From JABDBE01 sp049585795 (GTDB lineage Bacteria > Acidobacteriota > Terriglobia > Terriglobales > Acidobacteriaceae): a stretch of DNA of 64,000 bases. Each line of letters opens with the position of its first letter. Positions within the stretch are counted from its first letter, which is position 1. The notes under the pieces were generated by a model. That model saw nothing but the letters and a program-made list of their open reading frames with translations. It did no database searches and was not told where the DNA came from. The position numbers were made by a program, and so were the translations under genes. Positions 15,988 to 24,584 of the stretch are shown piece after piece. The stretch spans positions 1 through 64,000 of the forward strand of contig JBAVAQ010000092.1 in assembly GCA_049585795.1 (NCBI GenBank), in the 5' to 3' direction.

Positions 15988-16464
15988 CTATTTCGCTTTG
16001 GAGAAATCTTCTACCGCAAACAGTTGGCCGTTGCGGTCGGCTACGCCGATGCCGGCGGAGTCCATGTCGGGGTCGAGGATGTTGGCGCGGTGTTGGGGAG
16101 ACTTCATGAAGCTTTGATGAATGGCGGTGGCGTTCGGTCCCTCGTCCACGTTCTCGGAAATCCAGGAGAAGTGGGCGCCGGCCGCTCTGGCTCGGGTGAG
16201 CAGATTGGGCTCGCCGGGAAGTTGATGCGAGACGGTTCCCTGCTCCGCCATGCGCTGGGCATGGGCGCGGGCGGCGGTGGCCAGAGCTTGGTCGTACTTC
16301 AGCGTGGGTAAGCCGTGGGCCTTGCGTTCCTGGTTCACCGAGTCAAACAGTTGGCGCTCGGCGTCGGAAGTTTTTTGCTGCGCGAGGACGCTAGCTGAGC
16401 AGAGAATCAGCAGACTGATGAGCGCCGTTCGGCGAGGTTTATATCGGGCAGGCAGAATATGCAT
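15988..16464 (-). CDS. secreted CAP-domain (SCP/PR-1-like) protein
   Basis: A 158-residue protein with an N-terminal signal peptide (basic MHILPARYKPRRTA, hydrophobic LISLLILCSASVLA, cleavage after AQQ or so). The CAP domain follows: VNQERKAHGLPTL, AARAHAQRMAEQGTVSH, SENV, and the HRANILDPDMDSAGIGVA block with His and acidic residues that form the CAP cavity. YkwD-type bacterial CAP proteins are extracytoplasmic, with mostly unknown functions. Size is normal. It is not in an operon. Confidence 0.9.
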   Translation of the reverse strand: MHILPARYKPRRTALISLLILCSASVLAQQKTSDAERQLFDSVNQERKAHGLPTLKYDQALATAARAHAQRMAEQGTVSHQLPGEPNLLTRARAAGAHFSWISENVDEGPNATAIHQSFMKSPQHRANILDPDMDSAGIGVADRNGQLFAVEDFSKAK

Positions 16465-16593
16465 GAGACTCCTGAGGCCATGTACGCTATCCTGTCGTTG
16501 GTTTAAACCCGAACTGTCGCGCTTCCACTCGGCGATTCAAGCCTGCCAAAAAGCCCTCTTGCGACGGTCTTGTGCGGTTCGGAGAAACCAAAT

Positions 16594-16929
16594 CTAGGCC
16601 GCCGTTGCGTGAACTGTGCGACGATATTTCTTGACCGCTTTCTCAATCCCCGGCCCAGCTTTCTTCAGGTCGTCAAGGTTCATGGCGGGATGAATCTCGA
16701 CATGCGCATCGAAAGCCAGAAACCAGGGCTCGGCTACGGCGGGAATTTGAGACGGATCTTTCAGGTCGAAGAAGATGAACCCGCTTCGCTGGCCATGCTC
16801 GTCCATGAAATAAGCCGCCTCGGGCTTCAGATCATTCAGAATGGATTCGATAGTCTTGGGCAGACTGCCGTCGCTGATCGCGGCATTCCCGGTTTCAACC
16901 GGGATTAAGACTTTAAGTAAACATCGCAT
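16594..16929 (-). CDS. small alpha/beta uncharacterised protein (DUF3303-like)
   Basis: A 111-residue protein: MRCLLKVLIPVETGNAA, then a helix, ILNDLKPEAAYFMDEHGQRSGFIFFDLKD, and AFDAHVEIHPAMNLDDL. The beta-alpha-beta-beta rhythm matches ferredoxin-like (dimeric alpha-beta barrel) proteins, which often bind small molecules. Assignment to a family is tentative. It is separated from flanking genes by about 65 and 130 bases. Confidence 0.6.
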   Translation of the reverse strand: MRCLLKVLIPVETGNAAISDGSLPKTIESILNDLKPEAAYFMDEHGQRSGFIFFDLKDPSQIPAVAEPWFLAFDAHVEIHPAMNLDDLKKAGPGIEKAVKKYRRTVHATAA

Positions 16930-16994
16930 AGAACACCTCCGGGGGTGAGTCTAGTCCGGGTTTTGGAATGGGTCAATCTAGGGCGAAGCAATCT

Positions 16995-18602
16995 TTACTC
17001 GATGCCCAGCTCCTTCCATTTCTTGTCCACAAGCGCTTTGGTCTTTTCGTCCATCAGGATTTCGTCGGGCCAGGGGCGGGTGAATCCTTCGCTGGACCAT
17101 TTGCGAGTGGCGTCGATGCCCATCTTCGATCCGTAGTTGGGGAGGCGCGAAGCGTGGTCGAGCGAATCGACCGGGCCGAGCATGAATTGGATATCGCGCT
17201 CGGGGTCGATGTGGTTGAGCACTTTGAGCGTGACCTCGCCGATGTCCTGCACGTTCACGTCTTCGTCGACTACGATAATGCACTTGGTAAACATGGCCTG
17301 CCCCAGCGACCAGACCGCATTCATCACTTTGCGTGCCTGCCCGGGATAAGACTTCTTGATGGAAACAATCATCAGGTTATGAAAGACGCCTTCGACGGGA
17401 AGGTTGATGTCGACAATCTCGGGAATAGTCAACCGCATGAGCGGAAGGAAAATGCGCTCGACGGCTTTGCCCATCCAACCATCTTCCATCGGAGGCTGGC
17501 CGACAATCGTCGTCGAGTAGATCGGATCTTTGCGATGCGTGATGCAGTCAACATGAAACACCGGATAGAGATCCTCAAGCGAATAGTAGCCTGTATGATC
17601 ACCGAAGGGGCCTTCGGGTTTTAGTTCGTCGAGGTTTACGTGGCCTTCGAGAATGATTTCTGCGGAGGCCGGGACTTCGAGGTCTACGGTTTCGCACTTC
17701 ACGAGTTCGACCGGCTTCTGGCGGAGGAATCCGGCGATGAGATATTCCTCGACATCAGGAGGCGCGGGAACGATGGCGGAAAATGTGATCGCGGGATCGG
17801 TGCCGATGGCGACGGCAACTTCCATTTTGCCGCTGGGCCGATCGCCGTCGGCGAGTACGGAGCCGCCGGATGAGCGCGCCATAATGTCGACGGCTGCACG
17901 CGCGGGGACGCGCGCGCCTACACTTTCTTTTGCGGCGGCGGCACGCAGTTGCTCGCGATAATGCTCGGCTCCGACTTTTTGTCTTTGCCAGTGCATCCCG
18001 GTGGTGCGCCCGTCATACACCTGCATGCGATACATTCCGACGTTGCGCTTCCCGGTTTTGGGATCGCGCGTGATCACACAGGGGAGAGTGATGAAGCGGC
18101 CCGCGTCTTTGGGCCAGCACTGCAGGATGGGAAACTCGTCGAGGGAACAATTGTCGCGGCGAATGACTTCCTTGCACGATCCGGTCGAAACTGTCTTCGG
18201 GAAGAACTTCCCCATTTCCGCGAGCATGGGCAGCATCTTTATTTTGTCGAGGAAACCTTGGGGGGATTTTACGTCCATGAAATGGCGGATGCGGTCGGCG
18301 ACTTCGTCGAGTCTGTCGACTTCGAGGGCGAGATTCATGCGGCGGGCGGAGCCGAATTGATTGATGAGGACCTGAGCGCCGGGGTGACCTTTGATGTTCT
18401 GGAAAAGAAGAGCTGGGCCGCCGGGTTGCCGGGCTGCGCCCGGCTGGACGGCCGAGGGCGGCTGTCCCCGCATGTTTTTTTTGCTGACGCGGTCGGTGAT
18501 CTCGGTGATCTCGAGAATGGGGTCGACTTCGGTACGGACTCTCTTTAGGTCGCCAGCGCGTTCGAGCGCGGCAATCCAATCACGCAGGTCGTCGTAAGCC
18601 AA
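16995..18602 (-). CDS. ubiD: UbiD-family decarboxylase with two insertions
   Basis: A 535-residue UbiD-family enzyme (the E. coli protein has about 497), which decarboxylates aromatic or unsaturated acids with prenylated FMN. Clear landmarks: LKRVRTEVDPILEITEI, GGPALLFQNIKGH, MYRMQVYDGRTTGMHWQ, VAVAIGTDPAITF and the catalytic Glu region ELKPEGPFGDHTGYYS. A Pro/Ala-rich segment (residues about 41-60) and an Ala/Gly/Arg segment (about 218-259) interrupt otherwise conserved blocks. No ubiX is in view. A role in ubiquinone or menaquinone synthesis is plausible, but the substrate cannot be set from sequence. Confidence 0.9.
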   Translation of the reverse strand: MAYDDLRDWIAALERAGDLKRVRTEVDPILEITEITDRVSKKNMRGQPPSAVQPGAARQPGGPALLFQNIKGHPGAQVLINQFGSARRMNLALEVDRLDEVADRIRHFMDVKSPQGFLDKIKMLPMLAEMGKFFPKTVSTGSCKEVIRRDNCSLDEFPILQCWPKDAGRFITLPCVITRDPKTGKRNVGMYRMQVYDGRTTGMHWQRQKVGAEHYREQLRAAAAKESVGARVPARAAVDIMARSSGGSVLADGDRPSGKMEVAVAIGTDPAITFSAIVPAPPDVEEYLIAGFLRQKPVELVKCETVDLEVPASAEIILEGHVNLDELKPEGPFGDHTGYYSLEDLYPVFHVDCITHRKDPIYSTTIVGQPPMEDGWMGKAVERIFLPLMRLTIPEIVDINLPVEGVFHNLMIVSIKKSYPGQARKVMNAVWSLGQAMFTKCIIVVDEDVNVQDIGEVTLKVLNHIDPERDIQFMLGPVDSLDHASRLPNYGSKMGIDATRKWSSEGFTRPWPDEILMDEKTKALVDKKWKELGIE

Positions 18603-18648
18603 GAGTTCCCTCGTTGCGAAACGCGATTATAAAGCACTCGGCAAGGAC

Positions 18649-18690
18649 AAAGGCTTTAACCACAAAGGACGCGAAGTTTTACAAAGGAGA
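18649..18690. repeat. extragenic repeat copy ('aaccacaaaggacgcgaag')
   Basis: AAAGGCTTTAACCACAAAGG and the following bases match the copy at 20029-20071 and the right arm at 187-204. It sits between divergent ubiD and the KAS gene, within 60 bases of the latter's ribosome site. Confidence 0.65.
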
Positions 18691-18748
18691 TCCTGTCAGG
18701 GAGGCACTCTGGCCGTAATTAAGATATCTTGTAGCTTGGGGGTGAGGT

Positions 18749-19999
18749 TTGAAACGACGAGTCGTGATTACTGGCATGGGAGTGGTGAGTCCTAATGGCG
18801 TAGGGAACGCTGCGTTTTCAGACGGAGTTCTGCGCGGTCGGAGCGGGGTGCGACGCATTTCGCATTTCGATCCGGCGGAAATTCCGGTGCAGATTGCCGG
18901 CGAAGTACCCGACTTCGACGAACTGGCTTGGGTGGAAAAGCGCGAGCGCAAGCATGTTTCGCGAGTGTTGCCGCTGGCTTTGGCGGCGGCTACTGAGGCA
19001 TTGGAGACGGCCGGTTTCAATCACGATTCCCTGTCCCTCGAACAGAAGCGGCGATTTGGAGTGATCATTGGTTCGGGCGGAGGATCGCAGGAATTTACCG
19101 AGGAACAGTATCGTCTGTTTTTTCATCAGCAATACAAGCAGATGAGTTTGTTTTGCGTTCCCACCGGAGTCATGGGTTCGCTTTCGAGCGAACTGAATGT
19201 GCGCTTCGGATTGCGCGGGGCCAGCCACGTGATCACCACCGGCTGCACCTCCTCGACGGACGCGTTTGGGTATTCGTTGCGCCAGATTCAATCGGGACGT
19301 TTGGATATGGTGTTGAGCGGGGGCGCTGATGCTCCTATCGCGTTGGGCATCATTAAAGGATTTGTGCTGATGAAGATTTTGACTGACTCGTGGAATCATG
19401 CGCCGGAGCGGGGATCGCGTCCGTTCTCCGTGGACCGAGACGGCTTCGTGCTGGCCGAGGGGGCATGGATGTTTGTGTTGGAAGAGTACGAACATGCGCG
19501 GGCGCGTGGGGCGAAGATGCTGGCGGAGGTCTGCGGCTATGGATCGACGTGCGAGGCATTTCATCGGGTGCGGTTGCAGGAGTGCGGCGAGGAGCCGGCG
19601 CGGGCGATCGGCCTCGCGATAAAAGAAGCAGGCATCGCGCCGCAGGATGTGGATTATGTGAACTTGCATGGCACTTCGACGCAATTGAACGATCGCATTG
19701 AGACGCGGGCTTTGAAGCTGGCTCTGGGAGAAAGGGCGCGACAGGTTCCGATGTCAGCGTTGAAGTCGCAGATCGGGCATCCGCAGGGAGCGTGCGGGGC
19801 GGCGGGAGTGGCGGCCACAATTGTGGCGATGAAGAGCGGTCAGATTCCGCCGACGATCAATCTGCAAACGCCCGATCCCGAGTGCGATCTGGATTACGTG
19901 CCGGAGGTTGGGCGCAAGAGATCAGTCGAACATGCGGTGTGCAATTGCATTGCCTTCGGATCGAAGAATTCGGCTTTGGTTTTGCGGAATTGCGCTTGA
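18749..19999 (+). CDS. beta-ketoacyl-ACP synthase II-like condensing enzyme
   Basis: A 416-residue thiolase-fold condensing enzyme of the FabF/KAS II group. The N-terminus RRVVITGMGVVSPNG is canonical. The nucleophile Cys is at about 166 in TTGCTSSTDAFGYS, and the two His are in NLHGTSTQLND (about 308) and SQIGHPQGACGAAG (about 344). The TTG start at 18749 fits the family N-terminus and a GGGGGTGAGG site upstream. The HGTSTQLND variant and lack of acpP or fabG neighbours suggest a specialised fatty-acid or polyketide role rather than the housekeeping FabF. Confidence 0.88.
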   Translation: MKRRVVITGMGVVSPNGVGNAAFSDGVLRGRSGVRRISHFDPAEIPVQIAGEVPDFDELAWVEKRERKHVSRVLPLALAAATEALETAGFNHDSLSLEQKRRFGVIIGSGGGSQEFTEEQYRLFFHQQYKQMSLFCVPTGVMGSLSSELNVRFGLRGASHVITTGCTSSTDAFGYSLRQIQSGRLDMVLSGGADAPIALGIIKGFVLMKILTDSWNHAPERGSRPFSVDRDGFVLAEGAWMFVLEEYEHARARGAKMLAEVCGYGSTCEAFHRVRLQECGEEPARAIGLAIKEAGIAPQDVDYVNLHGTSTQLNDRIETRALKLALGERARQVPMSALKSQIGHPQGACGAAGVAATIVAMKSGQIPPTINLQTPDPECDLDYVPEVGRKRSVEHAVCNCIAFGSKNSALVLRNCA

Positions 20000-20028
20000 C
20001 ACCGACCAAGGATTTACGCGAGTGCCAT

Positions 20029-20071
20029 AAAGGCTTCAACCACAGAGGACACGAAGGTCCACAAAGGAAAA
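20029..20071. repeat. extragenic repeat copy ('aaccacagaggacacgaagg')
   Basis: AAAGGCTTCAACCACAGAGG and the following GACACGAAGGTCCACAAAGG lie just past the KAS stop. Alignment to the copy at 18649 extends on both sides of the core, so the repeat unit is at least about 40 bases. Confidence 0.65.
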
Positions 20072-20163
20072 CCGACATTTCTGCAAGTTTTAACCGGGCC
20101 GGTGTTGTGTTCGAGGTCATGCCTTAAGACGGACGGGTGAGACGCCCGTCGCCCCATCTTATT

Positions 20164-20937
20164 TCATGCTAGCAGGCGCCGGACGGTGTTTTCGACTGTG
20201 GGCCACGCGCTAGAACGGGGATCGATGAGGTCCAAATGGCCAGCGGTCGAGATTTCGGTGTAGTGCACATCTTCTCCCCGGGTCTTCTTTAGCTCGGCGT
20301 ATTGACGGCTGAAATACGAAGGGACGATGTCGTCTGCTGCGCCGTGAATCAGCCATTGTGTCGTCGCGTGGTCGATCGCGACTTGCATGGGATCGGCTTC
20401 GCGGTAATGTTCTGGCACTTCGATGGGCTTGCCTCCGAGAAAAGCCACAACCGCATCATTGCTGAGGTGTTGTTCCCAAGCTTTCTGCAAATCCAAAACT
20501 CCCGCCAATGAAACCACCCGTGTGAGCGAGGATTCGTGCGCGGCGAGGCAGACGGCGAGCTGCCCGCCGGCCGAATGGCCCATCACCAAGACTTTGGTTG
20601 AATCGAGGTTGTAGCGCTTGCTAATTTGTGGCAGGTAACGAAACGCGTTACGAATGTCTTCGAAGGTACCGGGCCAGCCTCCACCGGGATTGCCAACTCG
20701 GCGATACTCGATGTTCCAAGTGGCGATGCCTTTGGCGGTGAGCGCAGCGCAGAGGTGTCCCGCGTGGGCGAGGGTGTACTTGGCGCGCCAGAAGCCTCCG
20801 TGGATGTTCATCACTACCGGGAATGGGCCCTTGGTCTTGGGAAGCCGGAGATCTCCGAACTGATTGGCATCCGTGCCGTAGGAAAGACGGGCGTCGGCTG
20901 GAGGCGGTGGGAGCGTAAGAATATCTTCGGAGGACAT
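20164..20937 (-). CDS. alpha/beta hydrolase (carboxylesterase/dienelactone-hydrolase-like)
   Basis: A 257-residue hydrolase. The oxyanion motif is NIHGGFWR (near 46), the nucleophile elbow VMGHSAGGQLAV (near 120), an Asp is in WLIHGAADDIVP (near 205) and the catalytic His in STAGHLDLID near the C-terminus. This is the hormone-sensitive lipase/kynurenine formamidase style with the HGG before the elbow. No signal peptide, so cytoplasmic; substrate unknown. Monocistronic. Confidence 0.88.
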   Translation of the reverse strand: MSSEDILTLPPPPADARLSYGTDANQFGDLRLPKTKGPFPVVMNIHGGFWRAKYTLAHAGHLCAALTAKGIATWNIEYRRVGNPGGGWPGTFEDIRNAFRYLPQISKRYNLDSTKVLVMGHSAGGQLAVCLAAHESSLTRVVSLAGVLDLQKAWEQHLSNDAVVAFLGGKPIEVPEHYREADPMQVAIDHATTQWLIHGAADDIVPSYFSRQYAELKKTRGEDVHYTEISTAGHLDLIDPRSSAWPTVENTVRRLLA

Positions 20938-21000
20938 CGGTTCCGCTTTCCTGAGCAGTTTTTAAAACAGTTCGCAGATCTTGGTTCTCTGTTCTCAGTT

Positions 21001-21363
21001 CTACCGCATTGAATCTGGGATCAACTCTATTATCGTACCTTCTCCCCAGCCATATTTTTGGCGAGAGAGTTCGGCGATAGTGCGATGCAATTCGGGATCG
21101 CCCTCAGCGGTGACAAATCGGGCGTGGGCAGTGAAACTTTGTTCGGCAACACGCATCTGCGCTTGGGGATCGGCTCGCAGATTCTGCAGCCAGTGCGAGG
21201 TCGGGTACTCAGCGATCAGGTAGAAGCGTCCGCCGCGATACGTGAACCAGATTTCGATTTGGCGCGGCAGACCACTCCTGCGGCCTCGAGTGGTGAGATA
21301 GAGATACTGCTCGCGGTCGAAGCTACTGGTCTTTGAGCTTGAGTTTGGATTTGTTCTCTTCAA
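21001..21363 (-). CDS. nitroreductase/quinone reductase-family (DUF385, split-barrel) protein
   Basis: A 120-residue split-barrel flavin/F420-type protein: YLYLTTRGRRSGLPRQIEIWF, GGRFYLIAEYPTSHWLQNLRADPQAQMRV and the C-terminal GWGEGTIIELIPD. Deazaflavin-dependent relatives reduce nitro and quinone compounds, but some members bind FMN or heme. Which cofactor is used here is unknown. Its start overlaps the end of the gene encoded from 21565 by 41 bases, so the pair is likely co-transcribed. Confidence 0.78.
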   Translation of the reverse strand: MKRTNPNSSSKTSSFDREQYLYLTTRGRRSGLPRQIEIWFTYRGGRFYLIAEYPTSHWLQNLRADPQAQMRVAEQSFTAHARFVTAEGDPELHRTIAELSRQKYGWGEGTIIELIPDSMR

Positions 21364-21565
21364 GGAATTCGCGAAGCTTTTCGGCGGCGTCCAGCAGGCG
21401 CGTCCATTGTTCGTAGTAGAGCGTGACCGGGAAGCGACCCAGGCCGTACACGCTGACCCCGCCCTTTTCGCTCACTCGAAATTCCAAGCTGCCGGTACGG
21501 CGCGGGCCTTGCTTCTCCAGTTCAGCTAAGCGGGCTTTCAGTTCTTCATAAGTTGGTTCGGGCAT
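21323..21565 (-). CDS. 80-residue uncharacterised protein
   Basis: A helix (EELKARLAELEKQ) opens the protein, a short beta section follows (SLEFRVSEKGGVSVYGLGRFPVTLYYEQW), and a charged helix ends it (LREFLEENKSKL). This resembles small conserved proteins that adapt to a partner. ATG 21565 is chosen because GAGGTAA lies just upstream. It is the first gene of a pair with the overlapping split-barrel gene. Confidence 0.7.
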   Translation of the reverse strand: MPEPTYEELKARLAELEKQGPRRTGSLEFRVSEKGGVSVYGLGRFPVTLYYEQWTRLLDAAEKLREFLEENKSKLKLKDQ

Positions 21566-21840
21566 ATTGTTACCTCGCGCTGGTGTGATGTATTCCATGA
21601 TAGGGATTGCGTGGGTTTTCGTCGAGGGGGACGGAAAATCTTGCGCAGGGCGAAGGCTGACGAGATTTCGTCACCTGCGACTACGGATGGGCATTCTGGT
21701 TTGGGAAAGCGCAAGCGTCGGCTTGCGGGCTGATGAATTGAAACCGCTTGCGGTAATGCGTCGTCACGGTAAATCGGTCCTCGGCGTGCATCGGTTTTGC
21801 TCGCTTCAGTCTAGGAACTGCACCGTCGGAGGAATCATAC

Positions 21841-22158
21841 GTGCTGCACAAATGCGCAAATCCAGCCTGTCTCGCCCCTTTTCGAAAGCTAAATCAGGGG
21901 AAACTATTCCTGGTGGAAAAGGAACCGTTCGAAGGGTCAAAGGTGCGGCGAGCACGCTGGCGAGCGCCGTCTACCAATCGCATCGAGTACTACTGGCTAT
22001 GCGACCAGTGTGCGGTCGCGCTGACTCTGTCGTACGAAAATGGGCGGGGGGTGGTTACCGTTCCGCGGGTTGAGGTTGCGAAAAAGAAGCGTACGGTAAC
22101 GGTGCACGCGCAAGATGTATCCCACAATGCAGGTAGCCGGACCGAACAGTCCGCGTAG
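21841..22158 (+). CDS. 105-residue putative zinc-ribbon protein
   Basis: MLHKCANPACLAPFRKL gives one Cys pair (C-x4-C) and YYWLCDQCAVALTL a second (CxxC), so a structural zinc site is likely. The rest is basic and beta-rich (RVEVAKKKRTVTVHAQDV). GTG start with GGAGG eight bases upstream. It is 11 bases ahead of a second Cys-rich protein, so they form an operon. Function unknown. Confidence 0.68.
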   Translation: MLHKCANPACLAPFRKLNQGKLFLVEKEPFEGSKVRRARWRAPSTNRIEYYWLCDQCAVALTLSYENGRGVVTVPRVEVAKKKRTVTVHAQDVSHNAGSRTEQSA

Positions 22159-22169
22159 GAAGGTACGCC

Positions 22170-22667
22170 ATGGACAACCCAAAGATGCAACAGTGCACGA
22201 TTTGCGGCGAGGAACGATCGGCGGGCCAAGTGTGGTTTCTGGTGGCGGAAAGCCATTGGGAAGACAAGCTGAAGGTGCTCGAGTGGCAAGATGAACTGGC
22301 CCGGCGACAAGGGATTTTTGCAGCGTGCTGCGGCGGACACGTGGAGGAACTGGTAGTGCACTGGATGACGACGGGCAGTCTCGACTATCCGTTTGCCACG
22401 GTTGGATACAAGCAGGTGGATGCGCGCCCGCAGCGCCGTGGCTGGGCTCTGCCCACGGCCGAGGAGCCCAATATCAGAGGGGCGCGGTTGATTGGCGAGT
22501 TGGCCGTGGATCGGGAAAGCGTGCGACGGGCATTCCAAGACGATCCCCAATCGCTGCAGGTGATCCTGGATGAACTGCTGAATGTCTTGAAACGCGAGAC
22601 CGCAGGGACGATGGCGCGGCTGGAGTCGGGAGACGCTATGTGCTACGGGTTCCCGCGACAGATTTGA
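22170..22667 (+). CDS. 165-residue putative zinc-ribbon protein
   Basis: CTICGEER near the N-terminus and FAACCGGHVEELVVHW some 40 residues later offer four Cys/His ligands. The middle (YPFATVGYKQVDARPQRRGW) is Pro/Arg-rich and the C-terminal part helical (SLQVILDELLNVLKRE). It follows the 105-residue zinc-ribbon gene by 11 bases and shares its general design, so they may act together. No named family is recognised. Confidence 0.68.
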   Translation: MDNPKMQQCTICGEERSAGQVWFLVAESHWEDKLKVLEWQDELARRQGIFAACCGGHVEELVVHWMTTGSLDYPFATVGYKQVDARPQRRGWALPTAEEPNIRGARLIGELAVDRESVRRAFQDDPQSLQVILDELLNVLKRETAGTMARLESGDAMCYGFPRQI

Positions 22668-22685
22668 TGCCAGCAAAGAGGCTTG

Positions 22686-23771
22686 TCAGGAGCCTGCAGA
22701 TTTTTTCCAGATGCGCCAGTCGCTGACAACCGCCTCTTCCATCTTCTTTGCGGCGGTGTACAGCCAGTTGGGTTTGAGGCGGCTGAGATGGCTACGGATG
22801 TATTTACTCGCGTCTACCGAGCCCAGGTGAATGTTGGCCGCTTCCCATCCCATGGCAGAAAGCAGGCGGAGTTCGTCCCGGTTAGTGGGCAGAACGGTCA
22901 ATTCAATGCGGGAACAGTGGGGTGACAAGCGGCGCACGATCCATCGACCGCGCAGTTGCACAAACGGATCAGGGCAGCGAACCGCACGGCTGATGATGGC
23001 CTGATACATGATCTCGGAAGGACCCTCGTCTCCATTGGCCCAGTAAACGGATGAGGGTGTGAGCGCTTTGGCTTCACGAGCAATTTTCGCGCCGTGGCAC
23101 ACCGCGATTGCGACCACGCGAACGTGCCCCAGACTTCCCAGGCCAGCCACCCGCCGGACCGTTCTGTAGTTGAGCGAGTTCTCGGGCATGAGGTGTTCAA
23201 GAGACTCCCGTGCACTCACCGGGACTTCGCCGCGAATCCTGGCCAGGCTGTCCATCTTCTGCCAGAAATGCACCGGATCGCGCAACACTCCAGTCGCGAT
23301 CTGGCGCAGCCAAGTGTTTTCTTCTTCAAGCACGAAGGGGCGGCCGCCGTGGATGAGAGACTCTTTGTAGCCTTCGAGGATCGACGCGCAGGCGTCCTTG
23401 GGCTTCAATGCTAGGTGGCCGGCTCCGATGGCGAACATGGCACTGGTGGCCAGCCGGACCAGATCAATAGTAAAGGGCAGCACGGCGGCTTCGTCGAAGT
23501 CGTTGATCCCCCAAACCAGACGGCCTTCGATGTCGCGCCAGGTGCCAAAGTTTTCCACGTGGAGATCCCCGACGGCGAGCACCCGGGGAGCGTTCGCCGC
23601 ATCGGGACAAACCTCAGGCCAGATCTGCATCCAGCGATAAAAGGTGGCACGAAGAAAAGAGAACGGCCCTTCCGCCATGCGCTGATGTTTCAGGCGCAGA
23701 TCAGGCTTCACCAGCGCGGTGTGGCGGCCAAGCCACTCTTCAAACCGATGGGTTGACTTGACAATATTCAT
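22686..23771 (-). CDS. DUF2252-family protein
   Basis: A 361-residue protein with the DUF2252 hallmarks VGDLHVENFGTWRD, INDFDEAAVLPFTIDLVRLATS, RAVRCPDPFVQL and HLGSVDASKYIRSHL. The GDxHxxN and DFD motifs recall kinase-like/aminoglycoside phosphotransferase folds, so ATP-dependent phosphotransfer is possible, but the activity of this family is not established to my knowledge. Usual length for the family. Convergent with the zinc-ribbon pair across 18 bases. Confidence 0.85.
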   Translation of the reverse strand: MNIVKSTHRFEEWLGRHTALVKPDLRLKHQRMAEGPFSFLRATFYRWMQIWPEVCPDAANAPRVLAVGDLHVENFGTWRDIEGRLVWGINDFDEAAVLPFTIDLVRLATSAMFAIGAGHLALKPKDACASILEGYKESLIHGGRPFVLEEENTWLRQIATGVLRDPVHFWQKMDSLARIRGEVPVSARESLEHLMPENSLNYRTVRRVAGLGSLGHVRVVAIAVCHGAKIAREAKALTPSSVYWANGDEGPSEIMYQAIISRAVRCPDPFVQLRGRWIVRRLSPHCSRIELTVLPTNRDELRLLSAMGWEAANIHLGSVDASKYIRSHLSRLKPNWLYTAAKKMEEAVVSDWRIWKKSAGS

Positions 23772-23921
23772 TGCCGTCCGGCTGGCAACGATAGAGCCGC
23801 TTCAGCAAAATGTCAACGCGGCAACAGCCACCAGCACTCGTCACCCATGGTGCGACTGAAGAACATACGCGTATTTTCCCACCTAAATGCCATTCGGCAA
23901 GGTGGGTTTTCAAGTTGTCCT

Positions 23922-24176
23922 TCAGTTCGCGTAGTAGGTCGCATTCACCTGGACAAATTCCTGCAATTCGTTCGGTAGATCCTCGACTGAGTAGATCGAA
24001 TCCGAAGTGCATACCGGGACGCAAGCTCCGCAGTCGATGCAGCCCGCGGGATCGACATACAACTGGGTTGCGGCTTCGAAGCCAGGCTCATCCTTCTTGG
24101 GATGAATACAATCGGTCGGACAAACGTCGGCACACAGCAGGTCTTTGATGCAAGAACCAGTAATTACGTAGGCCAT
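23922..24176 (-). CDS. ferredoxin, two [Fe-S] clusters
   Basis: An 84-residue dicluster ferredoxin. CIKDLLCADVCPTDCIHP holds the first set of Cys (7Fe-type spacing, C-x5-C-x3-C-x3-C) and CIDCGACVPVCTSD the second (C-x2-C-x2-C-x3-C). It shuttles electrons in the cytoplasm. The final VNATYYAN tail is typical of the Thermus/actinobacterial FdxA-like group. Single gene; partner not visible. Confidence 0.92.
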   Translation of the reverse strand: MAYVITGSCIKDLLCADVCPTDCIHPKKDEPGFEAATQLYVDPAGCIDCGACVPVCTSDSIYSVEDLPNELQEFVQVNATYYAN

Positions 24177-24584
24177 GGATCAACTCCGGAAAAGAGGTTT
24201 GAACGCATGTCCAGAGTATGGTGCGGCGGAGTTATTCTCTGTGATCTGTGTCGCTTGCGCATATGTCCGAGATCACAATGTCCATGGCTGTGCAAAACTA
24301 GTCATCGAACTACTCTAGCTGCCGTGGACTAGTAAAAATTACATAGCCGTTGCAGGTTCTATGCAACTAACCTCACGAGTTTAAAGTGTTTCCCGATTTG
24401 GCAAGGCTAGTGCTTGAAGGAAGAAGGTAAATCGGAACTGCGCTGCTGAAGTCATTCTCTGGCGATTTGTCACGGACAATTAGGTCGCTTGGGTCGCCTG
24501 CGTCGTGGCGCAGGCACTCAGGAGTATCGGTCGGCGCTTCCTGGCGTCGCTTGGGGACAACGATAAATTCCTAGGAGGTGTTCT
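24177..24584. other. 408-base divergent intergenic region
   Basis: It lies between ferredoxin and the response regulator and should hold both promoters. A 7-bp hairpin, GCCTGCG at 24496-24502 and CGCAGGC at 24509-24515, lies in the leader of the response regulator. AGGAGGT near 24573 is its ribosome site. No gene is visible. Confidence 0.45.

Noticed and set aside
16968..17624. 218-codon open plus frame over ubiD
   Set aside because: It lies wholly within the ubiD gene on the other strand and lacks any motif.
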